The notes under the pieces: model-generated
Seen by the model: only the letters and a program-made list of their open reading frames with translations
Told to the model about the DNA's origin: nothing
Database searches by the model: none
Program-made: the position numbers and the translations under genes
In this document: positions 8,239-15,297 of the stretch, piece by piece
Layout of the letters: each line of letters starts with the position of its first letter
Numbering within the stretch: position 1 is the first letter of the stretch
Assembly: GCA_947623845.1 (NCBI GenBank)
Contig: CANQHM010000009.1
Span: 1 to 30,734, forward strand
Length of the DNA: 30,734 nucleotides
Origin: an uncultured Bacilli bacterium
GTDB taxonomy: Bacteria > Bacillota_I > Bacilli_A > RF39 > UBA660
Reading direction: 5' to 3'

Positions 8239-9178
8239 AATTAGGGATTTTTAACACTTGCCCAATTTGTAATATATCGCTAGTAAGATTATTTAAAGAT
8301 TTAATAGCGTTTACAGTGGTATTGTAACGTCTAGCGATTGAATAGAGGGTGTCATTTTTCATAACAATATAAGTTATATAGTTTACTTCTTCATTTTTAG
8401 GAATTTTTAGAACTTGACCGATACTTAGAATATCACTGGTTAAGTTATTTAAACTTTTGATAGCATTAACAGTAGTATCATAAGACTTGGCTATATCATA
8501 TAAGGTATCTCCTCTTTTAATGGTATAAGTTAGATAGTTAGCATCATTATTATTAGTTGGAATTTTAAGAGTTTCTCCAATATTTATAATATTACTTGAA
8601 AGATTATTTAAAGCTTTAAGAGCATCAACCGTAGTATTATAGCGTCTTGCAATAGCATATAAAGTATCACCAGGAACGACGGTATAAGTAAGATAATTAT
8701 TATCAGGAATACTTTCTAAAGTACAATCCGCTAAATTACCATATAAAGAGTTTAAAACATTCCAAGTATTATTACCCACAATGCCATCCGCTGTAAGGTT
8801 GTTATTAAGTTGAAATCTTTTGACAGCATTTTCGGTTTCTAAATCAAAATTACTATTAAGAGGACCCGTATAATATAAAAGAGTTTTTAATTTTGTTTGA
8901 AGATCTAAAACATTAGAGCCAGTATCACCTTTTCTTAAAGTAGGAAAAAGACTTATGGGAGCAATGGCAGGGGTTGTATAAAAGTCAATTCTTTCTTTAG
9001 TAGTAGCATTTACTACGCCCGTTTTAGGAAGACCGATACTTTCTTGAAAAGAAGCTACACTTTCTTTTAAAGAGGGACCAAAACTTCCCGTAATAAAACC
9101 TTTATAAAAACCTAATAATTTTAGTTTAGCTTGGATGTTTTTAACTTCGTCTCCAATACTACCTAATTCTAAATTCAT
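8237..9178 (-). CDS. Peptidoglycan-binding protein with two PG-binding domains and three LysM repeats
   Basis: Two PG_binding_1-type repeats come first (about residues 4-68 and 80-150, the second with TENAVKRFQLNNNLTADGIVG). Three LysM repeats follow (about 163-207, 216-261, 268-313), each with a GDTLY- or NDTLY-type core and ending LKIP. LysM binds N-acetylglucosamine-containing glycans, so the protein should sit in peptidoglycan or a spore coat/cortex layer. There is no signal peptide, as in spore-coat LysM proteins, and no catalytic domain. The second of two adjacent ATG codons (9178) is preferred because AGGTGA lies four bases upstream. It is divergent from the SpoIID-like gene. Confidence 0.85.
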   Translation of the reverse strand: MNLELGSIGDEVKNIQAKLKLLGFYKGFITGSFGPSLKESVASFQESIGLPKTGVVNATTKERIDFYTTPAIAPISLFPTLRKGDTGSNVLDLQTKLKTLLYYTGPLNSNFDLETENAVKRFQLNNNLTADGIVGNNTWNVLNSLYGNLADCTLESIPDNNYLTYTVVPGDTLYAIARRYNTTVDALKALNNLSSNIINIGETLKIPTNNNDANYLTYTIKRGDTLYDIAKSYDTTVNAIKSLNNLTSDILSIGQVLKIPKNEEVNYITYIVMKNDTLYSIARRYNTTVNAIKSLNNLTSDILQIGQVLKIPN

Positions 9179-9244
9179 CATATCACCTAGTTAATTATAT
9201 GTATTAAATAGAAGAGTTATTAATATAATAAATTGAGGTGAAAT

Positions 9245-10459
9245 ATGGCAAAGGGTAAGTTGATTGTAAAAGTTTATAATGGAACGATTGCAAATCCAGT
9301 AAAAGACGCTTTAGTTAGAGTGTTAAAAGATGGGGTAGAGTATGCGCGGATGGAAACTAATGAATCAGGAATTACGGAAGAAATAAGTTTAGATACGGTT
9401 GATAAAATGTATACAGAAGAAGAACAATTTAATGTAAGGCCTTATGAAACTTATGATGTAGTGGCAAGTGCTATAGGAATGAATGAAAATACTATAGAGG
9501 GAGTACAAATATTTGATGGAGTTACGTCGATACAAGACGTGTATTTAACATCGATTGATGAGGGAAATTATAAAGAAAAGAGTGTTATAACACCGAATAC
9601 TTTGTGGGAGGGTGATGCCCCGAATAATTTAGAGGGTGAAAGTGATAATGGGATTGCGCCGATAGTTTTAAAAAAGGTTGTTATTCCTACGAATATTATT
9701 GTCCATGATGGCGTACCTAGTAATAGTAATGCTGCGAATTACACGGTAAGTTTTACCGATTATATTAAAAATGTGGCGAGTAGTGAGATATATAGTACCT
9801 GGCCTTATGAAACAATTAAAGCAAATGTTATAGCCATTATTTCTTTTACTTTAAATCGCATATATACGGAATGGTATCGAAGTAGAGGTTATGATTTTAC
9901 CATTACTTCTACTTCTTCTTATGATCAAAAATATACTAGAAATGGAACAATATTTGATAGTATTTCTAAAGTAGTGGATGAAGTATTTACTTCTTATATT
10001 CGGTATGAGGTACGGGCAGAACCATTGCTAGCACACTACAAAAGTAAGACGAGTGAACCAGGATATTTAAGTCAATGGGGAAGTAAAGATTTAGGAGATA
10101 AAGGGTATGATGCTTTAAGAATATTAAGATATTATTATGGTAATGAGATAAATATTTATGAAGCTGAAGTTAGCGATAGCTATCCTTATTCGTTTATCAA
10201 GACTTTAAAATTAGGAGATTGTAGTGAAGATGTTTATGTTTTACAAAATACGTTAAATTATATTCGTTCTAGTTATCCTGCTATACCAAAGATTAGTAAT
10301 CCTAGTGGAAAGTTTGATAATACTACTTTAGAAGCAGTTGAATCTTTTCAAAAAATATTTGATTTATCCCAAACGGGGGAGGTAAATTATCAAACGTGGT
10401 ATAAAATGTCTTATGTTTTAACAGCAGTAAAGAAATTAGCAGAAAGTGTGTATAACTGA
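9245..10459 (+). CDS. SpoIID-like domain protein with C-terminal peptidoglycan-binding domain
   Basis: Residues 1-100 look like a carboxypeptidase-regulatory/beta-sandwich domain (KGKLIVKVYNGTIANPVKDA). The centre, starting near YIKNVASSEIYSTWPYETI, resembles the SpoIID/LytB region of sporulation cell-wall enzymes. The end (from about residue 318, LKLGDCSEDVYVLQNTLNYI) is a PG_binding_1 repeat. No signal peptide is visible. Family members act on, or organise, peptidoglycan during engulfment or cortex formation, but I cannot confirm activity. The start is supported by GAGGTGA four bases before ATG and by TATAAT at 9224-9229. It is paired divergently with the LysM gene. Confidence 0.75.
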   Translation: MAKGKLIVKVYNGTIANPVKDALVRVLKDGVEYARMETNESGITEEISLDTVDKMYTEEEQFNVRPYETYDVVASAIGMNENTIEGVQIFDGVTSIQDVYLTSIDEGNYKEKSVITPNTLWEGDAPNNLEGESDNGIAPIVLKKVVIPTNIIVHDGVPSNSNAANYTVSFTDYIKNVASSEIYSTWPYETIKANVIAIISFTLNRIYTEWYRSRGYDFTITSTSSYDQKYTRNGTIFDSISKVVDEVFTSYIRYEVRAEPLLAHYKSKTSEPGYLSQWGSKDLGDKGYDALRILRYYYGNEINIYEAEVSDSYPYSFIKTLKLGDCSEDVYVLQNTLNYIRSSYPAIPKISNPSGKFDNTTLEAVESFQKIFDLSQTGEVNYQTWYKMSYVLTAVKKLAESVYN

Positions 10460-10478
10460 CAAGCTTGGGCTTGTTTTT
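10459..10478 (+). terminator. Terminator of the SpoIID-like gene
   Basis: ACAAGC (10459-10464) pairs with GCTTGT (10469-10474), followed by T-rich sequence. The stem begins at the last base of the TGA stop. Confidence 0.75.
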
Positions 10479-10525
10479 AATTTTTTAGTTAGATAAAATA
10501 TTCGTTATAAGTATAAGGAGTAGTT

Positions 10526-11089
10526 ATGAAAAAAGATCAAATATTAGCAAGAATGCGGGAGAATAAGGGATTTATTACGGCGGAAGAAGTAGTAGCAATG
10601 CATATTAGTAGAAAAACTTTAATAGAGATGGCAAGTGAGGGGATGATAAAAAGAATTAAACCAGGTTTGTATGCTTTAAATGATGTAGTAAGTGATCCTT
10701 TTTATAATGTTATTTTTAAAAATCCGCAAGCTATATTTTCGCATTATACGGCATTGTATTTACAGGGTTATATAAAAGAAATAAGTAATATATATGATGT
10801 TACTTTACCTAAAGATTATCGTGGGTCATTAAGAGATAATCCCGATTTAAATAATTACTATGTTAGTAAGAAGTATTTAGAAATAGGGAAAATTTATATA
10901 ACTAATTCTTATGGTAATAAAATCCCAGTTTATAATCTTGAAAGATGTATTTGTGATATTATTATTTTAAATAAAGATAGTGAACTAATTAAAAATTTAA
11001 TTTCTAAGTGTGATGTTGATAAAGTAAATTATTATGCTAAGTTATTAGGTATCGAAGATATAGTACATAGTTATTTAGTATTTATATAA
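10526..11089 (+). CDS. AbiEi-like type IV antitoxin-family regulator (orphan)
   Basis: A 187-residue protein with an N-terminal winged-helix part (MKKDQILARMRENKGFITAE, then ISRKTLIEMASEGMIKRIKPGLYAL) and the family block IFSHYTALYLQGY followed by YDVTLPKDY and NLERCICDII. This matches the AbiEi antitoxin/transcriptional regulator family. In type IV systems AbiEi represses its operon and counters the nucleotidyltransferase AbiEii, normally the next gene. Here a minus-strand XRE gene follows immediately and no nucleotidyltransferase is present, so it is a solitary regulator or half of a broken system. AAGGAG six bases upstream of ATG fixes the start. Confidence 0.75.
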   Translation: MKKDQILARMRENKGFITAEEVVAMHISRKTLIEMASEGMIKRIKPGLYALNDVVSDPFYNVIFKNPQAIFSHYTALYLQGYIKEISNIYDVTLPKDYRGSLRDNPDLNNYYVSKKYLEIGKIYITNSYGNKIPVYNLERCICDIIILNKDSELIKNLISKCDVDKVNYYAKLLGIEDIVHSYLVFI

Positions 11090-11103
11090 TTATTTAGGGT
11101 GAA

Positions 11104-11334
11104 TTAATCTAGTTTATTAAATAATTCTTTAACATCAATGTTTAGGGCATTAGCAATTTTTTCTACGGTATCTAGGGAGAATTGTTTAGTACAACCACTT
11201 TTAGTTTCAATCTTTTTTAAATAATCAACACTTATATTACTTTCCATAGCAAGCTTTACTTGGGTCCAATTTTTTAATTTTCTTTGTTTCTTTATATTTT
11301 GTGCAACTAAATAGTAAAGATTATCATTTTTCAT
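11104..11334 (-). CDS. Small XRE-family helix-turn-helix regulator
   Basis: A 76-residue protein that is almost only a Cro/C1-type DNA-binding domain: LVAQNIKKQRKLKNWTQ, LAMESNISVDYLKKIE and SLDTVEKIANALNIDVKELF. It is divergent from the long variable-domain surface protein gene at 11472, as another XRE gene is to the related gene at 26711, suggesting it controls that promoter. No strong ribosome-binding site precedes the ATG at 11334. It ends 14 bases from the AbiEi-like gene, convergent to it. Confidence 0.85.
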   Translation of the reverse strand: MKNDNLYYLVAQNIKKQRKLKNWTQVKLAMESNISVDYLKKIETKSGCTKQFSLDTVEKIANALNIDVKELFNKLD

Positions 11335-11365
11335 AGATATATCAACACTTTTCTAAGATAAACTA

Positions 11366-11414
11366 CCTATATCAATTTTCTCATTAAAAAAAATTCTAAA
11401 GTTTACGATATAGG
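11366..11414. promoter_or_regulatory. Spaced inverted repeat, candidate operator
   Basis: CCTATATC (11366-11373) and GATATAGG (11407-11414) are perfect inverted copies 33 bp apart in the region between the XRE gene and the surface-protein gene. This could be two half-sites bound by the XRE protein; it may also be chance in AT-rich DNA. Confidence 0.35.
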
Positions 11415-11471
11415 ACACGTTAGCCCCATATTTTTTATGATAAACTTACCTTAGGAAAGTAGGAATGAAAT

Positions 11472-13232
11472 ATGAAAAAATTTAATCCCGAAAAAGAATT
11501 AAGTAAAATAAGAAATGGTAATAAGAATAAAATTATAGTAGGGTTATGTGCTTTATTACTAATTGTAGTAGTAGGTTATTCCTTTGCCCTATACCAAGTA
11601 CGCCACACTAATAAGTTAGTGTTTAATACTGTTGCTGAATTTAAAAAAAGAGATATTTACTTGTCAGTATTAGTAGATGGAGAAACTAAAAGTGAGTTTC
11701 CTGGTAAAGATGATGGGTATGTTTTTGATAATATACAATGTGATAAACCTGGTATAGAAGCTAGTTTTAATAATGAAACATGGAAACTTACTTTAACAAC
11801 TGGTACTACTAATAAATGTACAGTTAAGTTTATTACTAAACCATATATAGATGATAGTGGAGCAAACTATCCAGATTTATTTCAAGGCTTAATTCCAATA
11901 AGATATGATAACAATAAAATATACATTGCGGATTATAAAGAGAAATGGTATGATTACAATAATCACGAATGGGCAAATGCGGTATTGATAGATCATACTA
12001 ATGAAGATGTAATGAATAAGTTTTATACTGATGGGAAATTAAATGTAAATACTGAAATAACAACTGATGACATACTTCAAATGTATGTGTGGATACCAAG
12101 ATATAAATATGAGTTATTTAATGTTGGATTAAATGGTACTCCAAAACAAATAATTAACATTAAGTTTGAAAATACTATTGAAACAACAGGAAAAGTAAGT
12201 TGTACATATACTGATATGAAAGATGGTACTGTGTTAGAAGATTGCAAAAATGCAGAGAATGGAAATTGGTATACTCATCCCGCATTTACATTTGGTGATA
12301 CACAATTAAGAGGTATATGGGTAGGTAAATTTGAACCGAGTGATCCAACTGATGTTAATGGTAGAAAGATTAATATTATAAATGAAATAACAATATTACC
12401 TGATAAAACATCAATGGTATCAAAAACAGTAAAGAAAATGTTTGATGCTGAACAAAAATTAAATGATGAAGGAAACAAGTATAATCTAGATACTAATGAA
12501 GTAGATACACGGATGATGAAGAACATCGAATGGGGAGCTGTAGTATACCTAACTCAAAGTGTATATGGAATATACAAAGATGAAAATACTTGTAATATAG
12601 AAGGAATGACAAAAGATAATTGTGAAGTATGGATAAATAATACAGCTCAAGGTGCAGGTTTTACCGAAAAGACTTATAACTATGGCGGAACTTATACAGG
12701 ATGTGTAGGAGATACAGTAAGTGCTGGGCCAATCTGGAACAATGATGATGGTTCAGTAGCAAAATGTAAAGCCGGAAATAGATGGAACGAAAAAGGTGTA
12801 AATGCAAGTACGACCGGAAATATGTATGGGGTTTACGATATGAGCGGAGGAGCATGGGAATATGTAATGGGCGTAACTGTAAACCAAACAGGCGGTGGAT
12901 TATATCTTGCAAGTAGTGGATTTCAAGCATCAGCACTACCCGAATCAAAGTATTATGATATGTATACCTTTAGTGATAAGAATACAACTCATGAAAGAGG
13001 ACATTTAGGTGATGCTACAAGAGAGACATTATTAACATTTGGCAATATATATGGTGGATGGAATGGAGACGACACAATTTTTCCTGCCGTTGATTCTGCG
13101 GCATTGAACTCTTGGATTCGTCGTGGTGATCAATACGACATTACCAGCCGCGCAGGGGTGTTCGCCTTTTATTGGCACTCCGGAGTCGATGCTTGGAGCA
13201 GTTCGTTCCGCTCGGTGTTGTCGGCAGCGTAA
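11472..13232 (+). CDS. Membrane-anchored FGE/C-type-lectin-like protein with variable C-terminus (first copy)
   Basis: A 586-residue protein with a basic N-terminus, a single hydrophobic helix (about residues 21-41, ending GYSFALYQ) and a long extracytoplasmic part. From about residue 130 it is clearly homologous to the protein at 26711-28684. The second half has formylglycine-generating-enzyme/CLec-type elements: MMKNIEWGAVVYLTQSVYG, YDMSGGAWEYVMG, ERGHLGDATRET and the end SFRSVLSAA. Here the fold is probably used for binding, not catalysis. Residues 537-586 combine fixed framework residues with a different set of clustered residues from the second copy, and the DNA there turns GC-rich. A ribosome-binding site (AAAGTAGGA) precedes the ATG; a terminator follows. 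The ligand is unknown. Confidence 0.75.
   Translation: MKKFNPEKELSKIRNGNKNKIIVGLCALLLIVVVGYSFALYQVRHTNKLVFNTVAEFKKRDIYLSVLVDGETKSEFPGKDDGYVFDNIQCDKPGIEASFNNETWKLTLTTGTTNKCTVKFITKPYIDDSGANYPDLFQGLIPIRYDNNKIYIADYKEKWYDYNNHEWANAVLIDHTNEDVMNKFYTDGKLNVNTEITTDDILQMYVWIPRYKYELFNVGLNGTPKQIINIKFENTIETTGKVSCTYTDMKDGTVLEDCKNAENGNWYTHPAFTFGDTQLRGIWVGKFEPSDPTDVNGRKINIINEITILPDKTSMVSKTVKKMFDAEQKLNDEGNKYNLDTNEVDTRMMKNIEWGAVVYLTQSVYGIYKDENTCNIEGMTKDNCEVWINNTAQGAGFTEKTYNYGGTYTGCVGDTVSAGPIWNNDDGSVAKCKAGNRWNEKGVNASTTGNMYGVYDMSGGAWEYVMGVTVNQTGGGLYLASSGFQASALPESKYYDMYTFSDKNTTHERGHLGDATRETLLTFGNIYGGWNGDDTIFPAVDSAALNSWIRRGDQYDITSRAGVFAFYWHSGVDAWSSSFRSVLSAA
13080..13232 (+). other. Candidate diversified (VR-like) 3' end of the first surface gene
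   Basis: The last 50 codons align without gaps to the last 50 of the second copy. Shared positions form a framework (W..RG..YD....AG.FA....SG.....SFRSVLSAA, dots differing), while changes cluster at four runs including IT-SR, FYWH and VDAW. GC is 54 of 90 in 13141-13230 against 28 of 90 in 12961-13050. This is what a retroelement-mutated variable region looks like, but no template or reverse transcriptase is visible here. Confidence 0.5.
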
Positions 13233-13272
13233 CTTATTATAATATAGTAAATTAAATTGTAGAAATATAGTT

Positions 13273-13303
13273 AAAAATTCTCAAAAATATTTGAGAATTT
13301 TTT
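13273..13303 (+). terminator. Terminator of the first surface-protein gene
   Basis: AAAATTCTCAAA and TTTGAGAATTTT form a 12-bp stem with loop AATA and flanking A and T runs. The second surface gene ends with a near-identical hairpin. Confidence 0.85.
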
Positions 13304-13320
13304 CTTTTTGTGTAAAAATT

Positions 13321-13390
13321 TTCTAAAAAATTTTCGAAAAAAAAAGGAAATCGCCCAAAAATTGTTAATATAATATATGAAGGGTAAATT
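13321..13390 (+). repeat. 70-bp conserved block, copy A (probable promoter region)
   Basis: It aligns without gaps to 29461-29530 with 59 of 70 identities. Invariant stretches are AAAAAGGAAATC and AAAAATTGTTAATAT. It contains TATAAT at 13369-13374, 66 bp before the nuclease-like gene, without a -35 consensus, so the conserved upstream part may bind an activator or a non-housekeeping sigma factor. Confidence 0.6.
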
Positions 13391-13434
13391 TACACTAGGG
13401 GAAAAATTCTAAAATAATGGAGGTTTTGGTCATT

Positions 13435-14049
13435 ATGTTAGTTAAAAATTCAATAAAAAAATATTTAATTTATTCTAATTTTAAATTAAATATTCAATTA
13501 TTTGCTTGTAAATATATAAATGAAGGGAAAATTATAATTTCTAAGTTAGGTACAAAATATTATGACTTAACAGATTTTACAAATGAAAATGTATCTAAAA
13601 TTAAACCATTAAAGAGGGAGTTGCAATATTCGATTGATTATGAAGGGAAAAAATATGCTAATTTCTTTTTTGAAAAAAATATAGTAAATGAAAGAAAGTA
13701 TCAACAGATATTAGAAAAATATCTTAATAAAGAAGTTGCTTTAAATCCAAAAGCTAGAGGAGTTAATAATAAAAAGTTTTTTGATTATTGGGTAATAAAA
13801 GAAAAAACATCGTGGGATTTAAAAACTCTAAATGGTAATTCTAAAAAGATTATAGATAATGTATTAAATAAATCTTGTAAAAAGAAACAATCTCAAAGGA
13901 TTATAATGAATATGGGAAAAACATCTCATACTACTAAATATTTAAAAAATAAAATTATTGAAATCTTTGATAAGGGAAAAAGAATATATATAAAAGAGAT
14001 AATGTTTTTTGATAAAAATGATAAGTTGGTATTACATTTGAAAAGATAA
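13435..14049 (+). CDS. Putative CdiA_C-like nuclease/toxin-domain protein
   Basis: A 204-residue protein. The N-terminal part contains KLNIQLFA, like the NLQLFA motif seen near the start of many phage-derived and toxin-type Firmicutes proteins. The C-terminal half (about 113-204) resembles the CdiA_C/PD-(D/E)xK-type toxin domain: D117, then WDLKT with D128 and K130, GNSKKIIDNVLNKSCKK, a strand QRIIMNMG and the end IKEIMFFDKNDKLVLHL. If correct it would cut RNA or DNA. The first acidic residue of the ExK pair is Asp. ATG 13417 overlaps the ribosome-binding site GGAGG (13419-13423), so ATG 13435 is preferred. It lies between the conserved block and the convergent small-RNA array. No immunity gene is evident. 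Confidence 0.45.
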   Translation: MLVKNSIKKYLIYSNFKLNIQLFACKYINEGKIIISKLGTKYYDLTDFTNENVSKIKPLKRELQYSIDYEGKKYANFFFEKNIVNERKYQQILEKYLNKEVALNPKARGVNNKKFFDYWVIKEKTSWDLKTLNGNSKKIIDNVLNKSCKKKQSQRIIMNMGKTSHTTKYLKNKIIEIFDKGKRIYIKEIMFFDKNDKLVLHLKR

Positions 14050-14094
14050 AAAATGAGCCCCCTTGGTCCTCTCGGTCCTCGACAACTCATTTCT
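14046..14094 (-). ncRNA. Small hairpin RNA 1 (most divergent unit)
   Basis: The predicted minus-strand transcript runs from about 14094 to 14046. The outer stem is AAATGAG (14086-14092 complement) with CTCATTT (14051-14057 complement), followed by T-rich TTTATC. The interior is G/purine-rich, with GAGGACC followed by GAGAGGACC, and unlike the other two units. Its tail overlaps the stop codon of the nuclease-like gene, so it could serve simply as that gene's terminator or act as an antisense to its 3' end. Confidence 0.5.
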
Positions 14095-14100
14095 AAAAGC

Positions 14101-14130
14101 ATTGTATCATAAAATAGTACAATGTGTCAA
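14101..14130 (-). promoter_or_regulatory. Promoter of small RNA 1
   Basis: Minus-strand TTGACA (14125-14130) and TACAAT (14101-14106), spacer 18 nt. Confidence 0.65.
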
Positions 14131-14180
14131 CTCTCAGTTATAAAAAAATTTAAATTACTGAGATTATTAATATTATATGT

Positions 14181-14232
14181 AAAAAAATAAAGAAGAGACC
14201 GTAACGAGATATCGTTTTGACCTCTTCTTTAT
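14181..14232 (-). ncRNA. Small hairpin RNA 2
   Basis: The predicted minus-strand transcript is about 50 nt. The outer stem is AAAGAAGAG/CTCTTCTTT (14222-14230 with 14189-14197), then an internal loop GTCAA/ACGGT, then an inner stem AACGA/TCGTT (14203-14207 with 14212-14216) and a four-base loop. Seven T in the transcript direction (14181-14187) follow. No start codon with a ribosome-binding site is present. Unit 3 has the same architecture with compensatory changes. Confidence 0.6.
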
Positions 14233-14238
14233 GTACAC

Positions 14239-14267
14239 ATTTTAGCATAATATACACAATGTGTCAA
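14239..14267 (-). promoter_or_regulatory. Promoter of small RNA 2
   Basis: Minus-strand TTGACA (14262-14267) and TAAAAT (14239-14244), spacer 17 nt. Confidence 0.7.
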
Positions 14268-14316
14268 CCTTAAGTTAGAAAAAATTTTAATAACTTGGAT
14301 TATTACTATTATATGT

Positions 14317-14368
14317 AAAAAATAAAGAAAAGACCGTAATGGAAACGCCATTTTGACCTCTTCTTTAT
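14317..14368 (-). ncRNA. Small hairpin RNA 3
   Basis: The predicted minus-strand transcript is about 50 nt. The outer stem is 14358-14366 with 14324-14332 (one G-U pair in the RNA). It has the same internal loop GTCAA/ACGGT as unit 2 and an inner stem AATGG/CCATT (14338-14342 with 14348-14352) around a five-base loop. Six T (14317-14322) follow. Relative to unit 2, two inner base pairs changed on both sides (C-G to T-A and A-T to G-C), while the internal loop did not change. Confidence 0.6.
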
Positions 14369-14374
14369 AAAAAT

Positions 14375-14403
14375 ATTATAATAAAAAGTATACAATGTGT
14401 CAA
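14375..14403 (-). promoter_or_regulatory. Promoter of small RNA 3
   Basis: Minus-strand TTGACA (14398-14403) and TATAAT (14375-14380), spacer 17 nt: a full consensus promoter, placed directly after the ligD-like stop codon. Confidence 0.75.
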
Positions 14404-14406
14404 TAA

Positions 14407-15297
14407 TTAAGCTTCACCTTTATATATCGGCTGACGTAAATGATTACTTTTAGTTCTTTCTAAATATTTAATATGACATTTATATTTAGTTTTTAGATAA
14501 ATAAAATTATCGGTATAATCAATAAAGGGAGAAGTTTTTAAAGGTTTTTCTTTTAAAAGAATATTATATTGTTTACGTTTATTTGACATAGATACTTTAC
14601 CAACAAAATATAATTTATTATTTTTATATTCTCCTAAATATAAAGATAAGGAAGAGGTTTTGGTACTAGGTTTATATCCACCAATATAGAAAATATCTTG
14701 TTTTAAATTTTTGATTTTAATCCAATTATCACTACGTTCATTAATTAAATAAGAACTAGTGATTTTTTTAGCAACAATACCCTCTAATCCTATTTTTTTA
14801 ATTTCTTTAAATAAGTTTATACCATCATTTAGAATATAAGTAGTTTTAATAAATTCATTAGTATCCTTATACTTATTTAATAATTTTTTTCGATCTATTA
14901 GGGGTAAGTTAGTTAAATCTTTCGATTTATAGAGAATATCAAAACAAATAAAGACCACAGGATTTTCTTTACTTGCACTTTTAATTTTAGTTATATTTTT
15001 TAAATGATTTCTTTCTTGTAATTTAGAGAATGATGGTAAGCCATCTTGAAAAGATACTATTTCACCATCAAAGATAGTATTTTCTTTAACTAGTTTTTTA
15101 ATGCTTTGGAGTTCGGGAAATATCTTGGTTACATCTTGTTTATTACGAGTTTGGATAGTGACTTTAGTAGGAGTTGCAAAGATAATAACTCTTATACCAT
15201 CATATTTTATTTCAAATAAGTAATCTTTAGAATTAAAGGGTTTATTTATTTCTTTTAGAAGCATAGGATGAAAATTATGATTTGACCAAATACTCAT
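14407..15297 (-). CDS. ligD: ATP-dependent DNA ligase, LigD ligase-domain type
   Basis: It seals DNA ends in the bacterial NHEJ pathway with Ku. It has 296 residues and carries only the ligase part of LigD. Ligase motif I is EIKYDGIR with the adenylated K31; FDGEIV is motif III, LEGIVAKK motif IV, WIKIKN motif V. An OB-fold domain follows (about 200-296). The polymerase and phosphoesterase domains of multidomain LigD proteins are absent, as in many stand-alone NHEJ ligases. The gene overlaps the end of ku by four bases, so both are translated from one mRNA. The promoter of small RNA 3 starts just after its stop. Confidence 0.88.
   Translation of the reverse strand: MSIWSNHNFHPMLLKEINKPFNSKDYLFEIKYDGIRVIIFATPTKVTIQTRNKQDVTKIFPELQSIKKLVKENTIFDGEIVSFQDGLPSFSKLQERNHLKNITKIKSASKENPVVFICFDILYKSKDLTNLPLIDRKKLLNKYKDTNEFIKTTYILNDGINLFKEIKKIGLEGIVAKKITSSYLINERSDNWIKIKNLKQDIFYIGGYKPSTKTSSLSLYLGEYKNNKLYFVGKVSMSNKRKQYNILLKEKPLKTSPFIDYTDNFIYLKTKYKCHIKYLERTKSNHLRQPIYKGEA

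Larger units (their letters stand above)
14046..14403 (-). repeat. Tandem array of three 136-137-bp promoter-hairpin-terminator units
   Basis: The -35 elements lie at 14125, 14262 and 14398, giving periods of 137 and 136 bp. Besides the promoters, about 50 bp upstream of each of the two left -35 elements is similar (14131-14182 and 14268-14317, both ending TATTATATGTAAAA). The 357 bases between the two convergent genes hold this array and nothing else that I can see. Confidence 0.75.

Noticed and set aside
12275..12948. Minus-strand open frames within the first surface-protein gene
   Set aside because: They are shadows of a well-supported homologous coding region; they lack ribosome-binding sites and sensible protein composition.
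14046..14403. CRISPR array or insertion-sequence ends
   Set aside because: The repeats are 136-137 bp with internal promoters and variable hairpins. There are no short identical repeats with unique spacers, no cas genes, and no transposase.
11472..14403. A complete diversity-generating retroelement
   Set aside because: No reverse transcriptase, accessory Avd-like gene or second copy of the 13080-13232 sequence could be found by reading the window; only candidate target ends are present.
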